Positions 29,365 through 38,801 of a stretch of 41,986 nt of DNA are shown one piece after another. The position numbers were made by a program, and so were the translations under genes. Position 1 is the first letter of the stretch, and the number at the start of each line of letters is the position of its first letter. The notes beneath the pieces are model-generated. The model searched no databases. It saw nothing but the letters and a program-made list of their open reading frames with translations, and was not told where the DNA came from. Source of the DNA: Psychrobacter piechaudii (lineage in GTDB: Bacteria; Pseudomonadota; Gammaproteobacteria; Pseudomonadales; Moraxellaceae); assembly GCF_900162825.1 (NCBI RefSeq), contig NZ_FUGE01000080.1, forward strand, positions 1 through 41,986, written 5' to 3'.

Positions 29365-30324
29365 ATGACAATATCTAACGATAAACGGCTCACTGCCTGT
29401 CCTATTTATAGGCCAGCTGTGGGCCGTTTTGCTCCCTCTCCCACTGGGGCATTACATCTTGGCTCGCTGACCACAGCCATTGCCAGTTATTGTCACATCA
29501 AATCTCTCAATGGAGCCTGGTCACTGCGTATTGAAGATACCGACCTTCAACGCTGCAGTACCCAATTTAGCGACCAAATTTTAATCGACTTAGAGAATTT
29601 AGGTCTGTACTGGGATGGGGATATTTGGTATCAGTCTGAGCGTATAGCTATCTACAATGAGCTATTGTATGAACAGCTATTGCCTTACGTCTATGGCTGC
29701 CGCTGCTCGCGCAAAGCTTTGGCTGACTATGAAATCTACCCTAGATTTTGTCTGCCTGACCCTAAGACCGTAGCTTATGAATCCCATAAACTGAGCCCGC
29801 AACAAAGGCAGGAAGACCTAACAGATAAAAAGGTAAGAATTCAGTTGCCCAATCAAAGCATGGGATTTATAGATGGAATTCAGGGCATACAATGGTCTAA
29901 TCCGCAACAAAGCTTAGGAGATGTAGTGTTACGCCGGGCAGACGGTACCATTAATTACTTCTTGGCAGCCAGTATCGATGATGGTCTGCAAGGCATTACC
30001 CATGTCATGCGTGGGCTAGACATTTTGCCCTTAACCAGCGCACAAATCTCCATTATGCGTTATCTAGACTTGCCTGCCGTTGAGCACTGGTATCACTTGC
30101 CTTTGGTAGAAAACCACTGTGGTCAAAAGTTATCGAAACAAAACCTAGCCACTCCTATTGATACCGCTACCCTATCGAAGTGTCAAAACCTAATTCAAAA
30201 GGCACTGACCTTGCTCAAACAGCCGGCAGTAGACTTAGATAAGCCAGAGGTTATGTTACAGCAAGCCGTGGAACAGTGGCAGTTGGACTCCTTACAGCAT
30301 CAAAGTGTGCTGGGTAAAGTATAG
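29365..30324 (+). CDS. gluQ: Glutamyl-queuosine tRNA(Asp) synthetase
   Basis: Attaches Glu to queuosine 34 of tRNA(Asp), a paralogue of GluRS without the anticodon-binding domain. The 319 residues carry the class I HIGH-like motif ([13 protein letters not shown]), the zinc-binding [18 protein letters not shown] with three Cys and a Tyr, and the KMSKS-like GQKLSKQN. No clear Shine-Dalgarno precedes the ATG at 29365, so translational coupling to dksA or a slightly different start is possible. It ends at a strong palindromic terminator. Confidence 0.93.
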   Translation: MTISNDKRLTACPIYRPAVGRFAPSPTGALHLGSLTTAIASYCHIKSLNGAWSLRIEDTDLQRCSTQFSDQILIDLENLGLYWDGDIWYQSERIAIYNELLYEQLLPYVYGCRCSRKALADYEIYPRFCLPDPKTVAYESHKLSPQQRQEDLTDKKVRIQLPNQSMGFIDGIQGIQWSNPQQSLGDVVLRRADGTINYFLAASIDDGLQGITHVMRGLDILPLTSAQISIMRYLDLPAVEHWYHLPLVENHCGQKLSKQNLATPIDTATLSKCQNLIQKALTLLKQPAVDLDKPEVMLQQAVEQWQLDSLQHQSVLGKV

Positions 30325-30355
30325 GCTTAGATAAGCCTGATTCAGTAAGTAAAAC

Positions 30356-30401
30356 AGAAACAAAAAGGCCGTATAGCATGCTATACGGCCTTTTTGTTTC
30401 T
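30356..30401. terminator. 46-bp perfect palindromic bidirectional terminator
   Basis: The sequence from 30356 to 30401 is perfectly self-complementary with no loop bases, centred at 30378/30379. The core GGCCGTATAGCATGC continues to its mirror, flanked by A5 and T5. It stands between convergent gluQ and ftsW and can terminate both. Confidence 0.93.
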
Positions 30402-30480
30402 AACTTCTCGGTTTAATTATACGAATTAACCACACTATCTATCCATTGCTAGATTTATCCCCTGGACTTAGTGGATAGCG

Positions 30481-31689
30481 TTAGTAATGGCGACACTGGG
30501 CGGCTGGTATTTTTGAGGTTTTCTTATGAATATTTAATAAGATACCCACCATCATTAAGCTAATCAACATAGAGGATCCTCCATAACTAAAGAAAGGTAA
30601 GGTCAGCCCCTTAGTAGGCATTAATCCCATGTTCATACCAGCATTAATAACGCCTTGGCCAATGAAAATTACCGCGAAACCAAAGGCGGTATAGCTCAAG
30701 CGCATTTGACGGTTTTTTAGCGCTATATAACTAATACGCATGGCGCTAGCAATCACCAAGGCTTCTAAAACCAATACCGTCATCACGCCTACGAAACCCA
30801 GCTCTTCAGCGGTAATGGCCAATAAGAAGTCAGTATGGGCTTCAGGTAAGTGAGCCAGCTTTTGCACGCTTTCGCCATAACCCACGCCCGTCACTTCACC
30901 GCGACCAAAAGCAATTAAGCTGCGCGCCAACTGATAGTCAGAACCTTGAATGTCATCAAAAGGATCTAAGAAGGAGCTAGCCCGAGTCATACGATATTCT
31001 TGGAACATTACCGCATAAGCCGCTCCCACTAAACCAAATAATAACAAGAGCCCAGACTGACTCCAAGGCGCACCGGCCACAAAGAATATGGCTAAAATGA
31101 CCCCAATAATGATAACTAATGACCCAAAGTCAGGCTGTGACAAAAACAGGCCAACCAATATCGTTACCACTGCACCCATTCGGAAGATACCCCCGTAACC
31201 ATGGCGCACCTCTGTCCCTCGACGCACCACAAAGTCAGCAGTAAACATCACCATTACAAGCTTAGCCAGTTCCGCCACTTGGAAGTTAAAGGGGCCAAGC
31301 TCAATCCAACGCTTCGAGCCGTTAATAGCATCTCCAAACATCAAAGTGGCTAACAATAATGCAATCACTATCAGCAGTGCTGAAACCAAAGTGAACATGT
31401 CATAGAGCCACAAAAGGCGTACTTTGTAGACCATAAGCCCGGCTACCAAACCCAAGCCCATGTACATTAATTGATGCTTAAAAAAGTAAAGCTGTTCAAT
31501 ATCATGCATATTGGCAAAAGGAATGGAGGCTGAGGCCACCATGATAAGGCTTAACACCATCAAGCAGCTGACGCTGGTGATTAACACACTTCCTGCTGAC
31601 GGCATTGAAAAAACGCCGGTACTTTTTTGCTTACGTTTGGACAGAGCATTTGACGTGTAGCCAGATGCATTAGCAGTATCTTTTGCCAT
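30481..31689 (-). CDS. ftsW: Cell division protein FtsW (SEDS peptidoglycan glycosyltransferase)
   Basis: Septal peptidoglycan polymerase of the SEDS family. The 402 residues have about ten membrane helices and the motifs GSKRWIELGPFNFQVAELAKL, SQPDFGSLVI, PEAHTDFLLAITAEELGFVG and GLMPTKGLTLPFFSYGGSSML, with the catalytic-loop Asp in LPEAHTDF. Context behind murD makes it FtsW and not RodA. The N-terminal 25 residues are polar and cytosolic. The 67-bp gap to murD suggests one operon; murG and murC are not in this window. Confidence 0.95.
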   Translation of the reverse strand: MAKDTANASGYTSNALSKRKQKSTGVFSMPSAGSVLITSVSCLMVLSLIMVASASIPFANMHDIEQLYFFKHQLMYMGLGLVAGLMVYKVRLLWLYDMFTLVSALLIVIALLLATLMFGDAINGSKRWIELGPFNFQVAELAKLVMVMFTADFVVRRGTEVRHGYGGIFRMGAVVTILVGLFLSQPDFGSLVIIIGVILAIFFVAGAPWSQSGLLLLFGLVGAAYAVMFQEYRMTRASSFLDPFDDIQGSDYQLARSLIAFGRGEVTGVGYGESVQKLAHLPEAHTDFLLAITAEELGFVGVMTVLVLEALVIASAMRISYIALKNRQMRLSYTAFGFAVIFIGQGVINAGMNMGLMPTKGLTLPFFSYGGSSMLISLMMVGILLNIHKKTSKIPAAQCRHY

Positions 31690-31756
31690 AGGGTATCAAC
31701 TGTACTTAAAACTATTTTTTAATAATTTTGGTTAATAAAATAAATAACAAATCAAA

Positions 31757-33355
31757 CTAGTACTTTAATGCCGTAACTAGCTGACAAAAATGGTCACCGC
31801 GCTCATTGTAGCTACTATACTGATCCAGACTCGCACAGGCAGGAGACAGTAAAACCGCTGCTACTTGTGACAAACTGCTGCTCAATAACTGCTGAGACTT
31901 GTCCATGGCTTGATCTAAGGTCTGGTAATGATGTAGCTGCACTTCATCAGATAAGTTCGCTTGCTGTAAATGTTCAGCAATCAGCTGACCATCTTCGCCA
32001 ATCAACAACACCTGAGTCACATATTTATTGATTAAAGGCGCCAGCTCAGCGAAGTTTTGACCTTTGCCTTGGCCACCTAATATCAGCATTAATTTGGTTT
32101 TACCATTAGATTGGCTACTATAAACAGACCCAAGGCCTAAGATAGCCGCCAGTGTTGACCCAACATTGGTTCCTTTGGAATCGTTAAAGTAATCTACACC
32201 TGCCACATTATCCACAAATTGACAGCGGTGTGGCAGTCCTGAAAACTCTTGTAACGTTTGCAGCATACTCTGCAGATCAATCCCTGCCAGCTCCCCTAAA
32301 GCGAGAGCCGCCAAAGCATTCACTAAGTTGTGTTTGCCTTTTATTTTTAGCTTATCGGCTGCAATTAACTTTTCGGTGCCTTTGGCCAAATAAATACCGC
32401 CATCTCCTTCGGTAATCAGCCCATATTCTCCCAAGTCCGGGGCATTTGAGCCAATGCTAAGTCGGGGCGTATTATCAGCAATTAATGGTCTGGATAACGC
32501 ATCATCACGGTTCACTACAATAGACTGGGCGCCTTGGAAGATACGGTGTTTGGCTTGATGGTAGCCGAGCATATCCCCATGACGGTCCAAATGATCGGGT
32601 GACATATTGAGCACTGTGGCTACTTTGGCCCCAAGATCAGTGACGGTTTCTAACTGAAAACTAGATAGCTCTAGAACAGCTAGCTCCATTTGGTCACCCA
32701 AGTTCTCATCTTCTAATAGAGTTAACGCGGGTACCCCGATATTACCACCAACGCCGACTTTGATACCGGCCTCTTTGGCCATCAGCCCTAATAAGGTAGT
32801 TACGGTACTTTTGGCGTTAGAGCCGGTTATGGCAACAATAGGCGCACTGCAAGCTTCTTTGAATAGTTGGATATCGCTGACAATAGCAATCCCGGCTTGT
32901 TTGGCCTTTGCCACAGCAGGAGTGGTTAGCGCCACCCCTGGGCTAATAATAATACGCTCAGCTTGTAATAACAGCTCGCCATCAATCTCACCAAAGGCTC
33001 GGATTTCAATAGCTGGATTTAATTGATCGGCCAATTTAGGGGCGGCATTGCCATCAGTAACCGCAACACTATAACCGCGCTTTGCTAGATAGTTGGCAGT
33101 CGCCAAGCCCGACTGTCCCATGCCAATGACCACCTGTAGCCCACTGCCCTTTTGGATAAGCGCTGAGGGCAGGCTGTCAGATTTGGCAGCGCCTTGGTAA
33201 TGGGAACTGGGCTGATACTGGCCCACACTTGAGGTCAGTTCAGGATCAAGGTTTGATGAGGTCTGAGAGTTATTAGGTGATGTGCTTTGTGACTTATAAG
33301 CTGTGTGATCTACCGAAGATCTATTGGCATCGGTTAGGGTTGGGTCAGTACTCAT
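31757..33355 (-). CDS. murD: UDP-N-acetylmuramoylalanine-D-glutamate ligase
   Basis: Adds D-Glu to UDP-MurNAc-L-Ala in the cytosol. The core shows the Rossmann start VVIGMGQSGLATANYLAKRG, the Mur ligase P loop AITGSNAKSTVTTLL, LNMSPDHLDRHG, KGKHNLVNALAALALG, FNDSKGTNVGSTLAA and LLSPACASLDQYSSYNERGDHF. In the P loop Ala replaces the usual Gly (GTNGKST). The protein has 532 residues, about 90 more than E. coli, with a polar Ser/Thr/Asn/Gln-rich N-terminal extension of about 70 residues. AAGGA precedes this ATG and no internal start fits, so the extension is probably real. Confidence 0.95.
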   Translation of the reverse strand: MSTDPTLTDANRSSVDHTAYKSQSTSPNNSQTSSNLDPELTSSVGQYQPSSHYQGAAKSDSLPSALIQKGSGLQVVIGMGQSGLATANYLAKRGYSVAVTDGNAAPKLADQLNPAIEIRAFGEIDGELLLQAERIIISPGVALTTPAVAKAKQAGIAIVSDIQLFKEACSAPIVAITGSNAKSTVTTLLGLMAKEAGIKVGVGGNIGVPALTLLEDENLGDQMELAVLELSSFQLETVTDLGAKVATVLNMSPDHLDRHGDMLGYHQAKHRIFQGAQSIVVNRDDALSRPLIADNTPRLSIGSNAPDLGEYGLITEGDGGIYLAKGTEKLIAADKLKIKGKHNLVNALAALALGELAGIDLQSMLQTLQEFSGLPHRCQFVDNVAGVDYFNDSKGTNVGSTLAAILGLGSVYSSQSNGKTKLMLILGGQGKGQNFAELAPLINKYVTQVLLIGEDGQLIAEHLQQANLSDEVQLHHYQTLDQAMDKSQQLLSSSLSQVAAVLLSPACASLDQYSSYNERGDHFCQLVTALKY

Positions 33356-33884
33356 GGTCTGTCCTTGTTTCTATATTGTGCTATGATGCACCCATTTTTG
33401 TAGATATGTAGCCCCTATTTATTTTTGCTTATTTTTGACACTAATGACTCGACCTGCATTAACTGCAGTGGGCAGTTATCGCCGCAGTATAAATTAATGT
33501 TAAAATTTAAATAGGAAGCTAGATCGTTGCTAGGGGTAGAGGGTGTTTATTCTACCATGAGCCCAGCCTCTATGAACTGAATTTCCTTGCCTTTCTATGG
33601 CTATTTTTGTGTGTTTTTAACCTCTTAAACACACCCCATTTAGAAGCGCCGTCTCATGCTGATATTTATCAATAAATATCTCTCCACTATAGCACCACTT
33701 TTGTAATGTAAATAATTGATGATTGTATTTTTGCAAAATTACATACACTTTATGGGCGGTATGGCCGATAGTCTACCCTAAATTTCAGTCACCTTGTTTG
33801 ACTGAGCGCTATCCCCATTTATACCTGTTTTTTCATGCCATATCCCTATAAAATACAACTTAACAAATAATCGACCCAAACACT
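33356..33884. promoter_or_regulatory. Divergent murD / sulP control region with several dyads
   Basis: 529 bp without a gene. It has GATATTTAT ca ATAAATATC (33661-33680, perfect), GTGTGTTT and AAACACAC (33609-33634) and CAGTCA / TGACTG (33786-33804). A possible rightward promoter TTGACT, 16 bases, TATACC lies at 33798-33825, 60 bp before the sulP start. The dyads are candidate operators; none matches a regulator I can name. Confidence 0.4.
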
Positions 33885-35405
33885 ATGCCAAAACCTATGT
33901 CTCTAACCTTCCCTTCCTTAAATACGCTAAAAGATGAGTGGTTTTCCAATGTGCGAGGTGACGTGCTCTCAGGATTAGTGGTCGCCTTAGCCCTTATTCC
34001 TGAAGCCATTGCATTTTCTATCATCGCCGGCGTTGATCCAAAAGTGGGGCTATATGCCTCATTTTGTATTGCCGTAGTCATCAGCTTCGTCGGTGGTCGC
34101 CCTGGTATGATTTCTGCTGCCACAGGAGCCATGGCTCTGGTCATGGTGACTTTAGTCGCCGACCATGGTCTGCAATACCTGCTCGCTGCTACCTTACTGT
34201 GCGGGGTACTCCAGTTCTTTATGGGCGTATTTAAGCTGGGTAACTTGATGCGCTTTGTGTCACGCTCAGTGGTCATCGGCTTCGTGAATGCCCTGGCCAT
34301 TTTAATTTTTATGGCCCAGCTGCCCGAGCTAAACCCAGCCATGGATCGTGTGGGCATGCCAGTTTATATCATGACCGCAGCGGGCTTGGCCATTATCTAC
34401 GGCTTTCCGCTGATTCCTAAGATTGGTAAAATCATCCCCTCTCCACTTATCTGTATTGTCGGCTTAACCGCAGTGGCCTTATATATGGGCTTGGACATTC
34501 GTAATGTGGGCGATATGGGTGAGTTGCCAGATACCCTACCCATGTTCTTACTGCCTGACGTTCCTCTAAACCTAGAGACCTTATTGATCATCGCGCCTTA
34601 CTCTATGGCCTTGGCGGTAGTAGGTCTGTTAGAGTCAATGATGACTGCTACCATTGTTGATGATTTGACCGATACCCCAAGTGACAAAAACCGCGAGTGT
34701 CGTGGTCAAGGTATTGCCAACGTAGCTTCAGGTTTCTTTGGCGGTATGGCCGGTTGTGCGATGATTGGTCAGTCAGTCATTAACGTTAAATCTGGCGGAC
34801 GTACTCGTCTGTCTACCTTTATCGCGGGTGCCGTTTTACTGATCATGGTGGTGTTCTTAAGTGACTGGGTAAGCCAAATCCCAATGGCTGCTCTGGTAGC
34901 GGTAATGATTATGGTCTCTATCGGTACCTTTAACTGGGAATCTCTGCGTGAGTTTAAGACCCATCCCATGTCATTTAACGTGGTGATGCTGGCCACGGTT
35001 ATTACCACCGTATTTACCCATAACTTAGCCTATGGTGTGTTGGCAGGTGTGCTGTTATCCTCCTTATTCTTCGCCAATAAGATTGGTCAGTTCCTCAGCA
35101 TCTTAAGCGAGCTGGATGATGAAAATAATACCCGTTACTACTACGTTCAAGGCCAGGTTTTCTTTAGCTCAACAACTCAGTTCCTAAACAGCTTTGATAC
35201 CAAAGAAGCCTTAAATCAAGTGGTTATTGATGTGAGCCAAGCTCACTTCTGGGATGTCACTGCCGTAGATACGCTAGATAAGTTAGTAATCCGTTTTCAA
35301 CGCGAAGGAATTGATGTTAAAGTAGTGGGTCTAAACAGCGCGAGTCGCACCATTATTGATAAGTTTTCAATTCATGACCGTCGTGATATCGGCTTACTAG
35401 ACTAG
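33885..35405 (+). CDS. SulP/SLC26-family anion transporter with STAS domain
   Basis: 506 residues. The SulP transmembrane domain (about 20-400) begins [37 protein letters not shown] with the family motif and has [17 protein letters not shown] in the substrate region. A C-terminal STAS domain (about 425-500) follows with [17 protein letters not shown] and [23 protein letters not shown]. Substrates in the family include sulfate, bicarbonate and dicarboxylates, and the sequence does not settle which. A universal stress protein gene follows 122 bp later. Both are likely cotranscribed, ending at the 36410 terminator. Confidence 0.88.
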   Translation: MPKPMSLTFPSLNTLKDEWFSNVRGDVLSGLVVALALIPEAIAFSIIAGVDPKVGLYASFCIAVVISFVGGRPGMISAATGAMALVMVTLVADHGLQYLLAATLLCGVLQFFMGVFKLGNLMRFVSRSVVIGFVNALAILIFMAQLPELNPAMDRVGMPVYIMTAAGLAIIYGFPLIPKIGKIIPSPLICIVGLTAVALYMGLDIRNVGDMGELPDTLPMFLLPDVPLNLETLLIIAPYSMALAVVGLLESMMTATIVDDLTDTPSDKNRECRGQGIANVASGFFGGMAGCAMIGQSVINVKSGGRTRLSTFIAGAVLLIMVVFLSDWVSQIPMAALVAVMIMVSIGTFNWESLREFKTHPMSFNVVMLATVITTVFTHNLAYGVLAGVLLSSLFFANKIGQFLSILSELDDENNTRYYYVQGQVFFSSTTQFLNSFDTKEALNQVVIDVSQAHFWDVTAVDTLDKLVIRFQREGIDVKVVGLNSASRTIIDKFSIHDRRDIGLLD

Positions 35406-35527
35406 AGCACTCTAAAGGTAATCTGTGGTCTAGCTTATAGCCAAGCACAATTAATCCTACTCTGGCATTGCTTGAGTGGGATTTTTAGTTTACGTTGAAG
35501 GGATATCTCCCTGTTTGAGTGATTTTT

Positions 35528-36388
35528 ATGAGTAATTTAAGAGCGGATAGCGTCATTGCTTGCTTGGATTGTCCTAACCATGTACAGGCTGTCCTTGAGG
35601 CCAGCATGTGGGCGGCCAAAAACCTACAGGCTCCCATAGGTCTATTGCACGCAGCCCCTACCGTACAGCATAAGGAAGCGTTGGATTATTCAGGATACTT
35701 AGTCGCCGATGATGGCACTCACCTCCTCAATCAATTAACTTTGGAAGAAAAAGACAGCAATGGCAAACTGCGTGACCAAGGTCGCTTATTGCTAAAGCAG
35801 GCACAAAGTTATTGTGAGCAGCATCAAGGCCGCTACAAGCATCAAATTTACCACTTGCATCGCCATGCCTCTATCGCTGAAAGCTTGGACTATGTCGATG
35901 AAAGCGCGCAGTTAGTCGTCCTTGGACATCAAGTGACTTGTAAAGATACCTTATCGCAGCTGATACGTGCCAGCCGCTGCCCCGCCTTAGTCACTCATGA
36001 GAGCTTTAAAATTCCAAAAACTGCACTGTTTGGCTTTGATAACCGCCCCACCTGTCACGCCCTATTAGAATGGCTGTGTAGTACTTCTTTGATTAGAAAT
36101 CTAAACCTACATGTGGTGATGGTCGGAGAAGAAAATGAGCGTAACAAAGAAGCCTTACGCGAAGCTTATGCCCGCTTAACCCAGTCAGGCATTAGCTGCA
36201 AAAAAGCGTTGATACAAGGCCATGATGTGACCTCAGCCCTCATGTATTACCAGCAAAAAAATGAGCTAGACCTTCTAATTACTGGGGCTTTTGGTGAATC
36301 ACGCTTGCATGAGTTCTTACATGGCAGTAATACCCGTAAACTGCTCAAAGCCAGTCAAACCCCTTACCTGCTGTATCCAAAAATGTAA
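35528..36388 (+). CDS. Tandem universal stress protein (UspA family)
   Basis: 286 residues with two Usp-like halves (about 7-150 and 155-286). The second half ends with LDLLITGAFGESRLHEFLHGSNTRKLLKASQTPYLLYP, containing the G-x-x-G-x-x-x-x-x-x-x-G-S nucleotide-binding pattern of ATP-type Usp proteins. The first half has a degenerate motif (LVVLGHQVTCKDTLSQLIRAS), so it may not bind ATP. ATG 35528 is preferred to GTG 35519. It is downstream of the SulP transporter and may sense or control it, an inference from the pairing. Confidence 0.85.
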   Translation: MSNLRADSVIACLDCPNHVQAVLEASMWAAKNLQAPIGLLHAAPTVQHKEALDYSGYLVADDGTHLLNQLTLEEKDSNGKLRDQGRLLLKQAQSYCEQHQGRYKHQIYHLHRHASIAESLDYVDESAQLVVLGHQVTCKDTLSQLIRASRCPALVTHESFKIPKTALFGFDNRPTCHALLEWLCSTSLIRNLNLHVVMVGEENERNKEALREAYARLTQSGISCKKALIQGHDVTSALMYYQQKNELDLLITGAFGESRLHEFLHGSNTRKLLKASQTPYLLYPKM

Positions 36389-36409
36389 TTAATACAAACC
36401 TAAAATCTA

Positions 36410-36446
36410 AAAAAGGTGAGCCCAGTTAGCTGAGCTCACCTTTTTT
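36410..36446 (+). terminator. Terminator of the sulP-usp unit
   Basis: AAAAAGGTGAGC pairs with GCTCACCTTTTTT around a 12-base loop, 22 bp behind the usp stop. A and T runs on both sides would also allow it to act leftwards. Confidence 0.9.
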
Positions 36447-36453
36447 CTTTTTG

Positions 36454-36529
36454 ATTGACCGGCTATTTATTAATTGATCGGTTGTTTGTTAATTGACCGG
36501 TTACTTATCCATTAGCTGGCTACTTGGTT
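36454..36529. repeat. 19-bp tandem repeat, four units
   Basis: Units begin at 36454, 36473, 36492 and 36511 with the pattern ATTGACCGG(T/C)TATTTATTA. The first three are close and the fourth (ATTAGCTGGCTACTTGG) is diverged and overlaps the stop codon of the cytosine deaminase remnant. Confidence 0.75.
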
Positions 36530-36684
36530 TTTCTAAACAAGTCCAACTCAATGTCATAGCTAGGCTCTGGCTTTTTGAATAAGTACTCACCATTTCGGAT
36601 AGATGCCAACACATCAGCCCGCTGACGTACCGCTTCAAAAGGAGTGTGAGCATCAAGCACTAAAAAGTTGGCCGGCTTTTTAAG
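36520..36684 (-). pseudogene. 3' remnant of a cytosine deaminase-like gene
   Basis: An open frame of about 54 codons, ending at TAG 36520-36522, reads LKKPANFLVLDAHTPFEAVRQRADVLASIRNGEYLF and then a Glu/Pro tail. This is the C-terminal end of CodA-type amidohydrolases (pattern (S/P)AN(L/F)(I/L)(I/V)L-A---F-A-R----V--S-R-G). An in-frame TAA precedes it at about 36688, and the catalytic part is absent. It lies 25 bp behind the MFS gene, so a deletion probably removed the rest of the gene. Confidence 0.7.
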
Positions 36685-36708
36685 GATAGGTTACTTTTAA
36701 TAAGCCCC

Positions 36709-37902
36709 TTATTTAGCCCCCAAAGTCCTGTTAGCAAACAGCGATAACAAGATGGCAGGAATAAAGCACAGTATCGACAAGTAAACGATACCCATGGCAC
36801 CAAATTGTGGCAGGTATACTAGGATTAATCCGGCAACCCAAGTGGCAATCATGATTGAGAAATTAAACACACTCGATTGCACCGAGGTAGCCACTGCTTT
36901 GGCCTCTGTTACCTGCTTACTAACCGCAGTTTGCCACATGGTCACTAAGGGACCAAACGCCAAACCCCATAACAAGAATGCCATGTGAGACCAACCATTA
37001 GCCCCGCCAAAGACCACAAACAGCATCATCGCTACCGCACCAGCTACCAACATGGCCACAATTAACCCTTGTAAGTGCGCGTCAATAATTCGGGCAGATA
37101 AAATGACCGAAATTACTGAGCCAATACCAAATATCAATAACGCTAGGCTAATACCACCTTGGAACCTTAAGGTTTCAACCAACAAGGTAATATAAGTATA
37201 AGTACTATAGTGGGCGACCACAGATAAGAAGGTTAATACCAGTACCCTCCACACTTGTGGGATTTTTAGCATGACCATTGGGGAGTTGCTTTGGGTCAAC
37301 TTCTCACCGGGTACTGCTGGCAAGAATTTGGCGGCCAATAAAGCAATGACTGCGCCCAACGCCCCTAGCAGGATAAACTCTGTTCTCCAGCCCAGATGAG
37401 TACCAATGTAAGTCATAAACGGCAGACCTAGACTTACGCCAAAGGTATTCCCCGCCATGATAATAGTAATGGCCCTGCCTTGTAGATCTTCTGTCACCAA
37501 AGCGGCACCATACGCGGCAATCATTGGCCACATGATACCGGCACAGAAACCACCAAGAATACGCATGGCCACAATAAGGTAATACGAAGAAGTCAGGCCG
37601 ACCACAATATTGGATAGCGCAAAACCGGCCAGTAGTACCAGTAATAAAGTTTTTCGGTTGATAGCCAAGGTCATGCTAATAAGAGGAATGGCAAAGATGG
37701 CCGAAGCTAAAGCATAAATACCGACTAAAAAACCAACTTGTGTCTCTTCAATACCAAGACCTTGGATCATTTGAGGCAAGATACCAGATGGCACCAACTC
37801 TGACAGAATACCGATAAAAGTCACACTGGCCATAAGGCCAAAGATAAACCATGAGATGTGGTCTTTTTTGACCACACCTTTCGCAGAATGAATAGGCAAC
37901 AC
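36709..37902 (-). CDS. MFS transporter, DHA1/AraJ-like
   Basis: 397 residues with 12 predicted membrane helices. The first half shows SELVPSGILPQMIQGLGIEETQVGFLVGIYALASAIFAIPL and RILGGFCAGIMWPMIAAYGAAL, which resembles AraJ/YdhP/PbuE-type drug:H+ antiporters (DHA1). The start is GTG at 37902 behind GGAGA. Its neighbour on the same strand is a cytosine deaminase remnant, so a nucleobase or nucleoside efflux role is conceivable but not shown. No regulator gene is adjacent. Confidence 0.85.
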   Translation of the reverse strand: MLPIHSAKGVVKKDHISWFIFGLMASVTFIGILSELVPSGILPQMIQGLGIEETQVGFLVGIYALASAIFAIPLISMTLAINRKTLLLVLLAGFALSNIVVGLTSSYYLIVAMRILGGFCAGIMWPMIAAYGAALVTEDLQGRAITIIMAGNTFGVSLGLPFMTYIGTHLGWRTEFILLGALGAVIALLAAKFLPAVPGEKLTQSNSPMVMLKIPQVWRVLVLTFLSVVAHYSTYTYITLLVETLRFQGGISLALLIFGIGSVISVILSARIIDAHLQGLIVAMLVAGAVAMMLFVVFGGANGWSHMAFLLWGLAFGPLVTMWQTAVSKQVTEAKAVATSVQSSVFNFSIMIATWVAGLILVYLPQFGAMGIVYLSILCFIPAILLSLFANRTLGAK

Positions 37903-38694
<792 letters not shown>

Positions 38695-38801
38695 GCTGTT
38701 ATCGATCACAGCGCTCATTTTGGCCTTTAAGATCAAGAACTTAAATCGCCACGACAAATGACATCCTGACAATCTCGATCGCATTCCAAGGGGGAATCTT
38801 C

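Noticed and set aside
33860-34357. A 165-codon frame antisense to the SulP gene
   Set aside because: Shadow of the transporter reading frame, with no recognisable domain.
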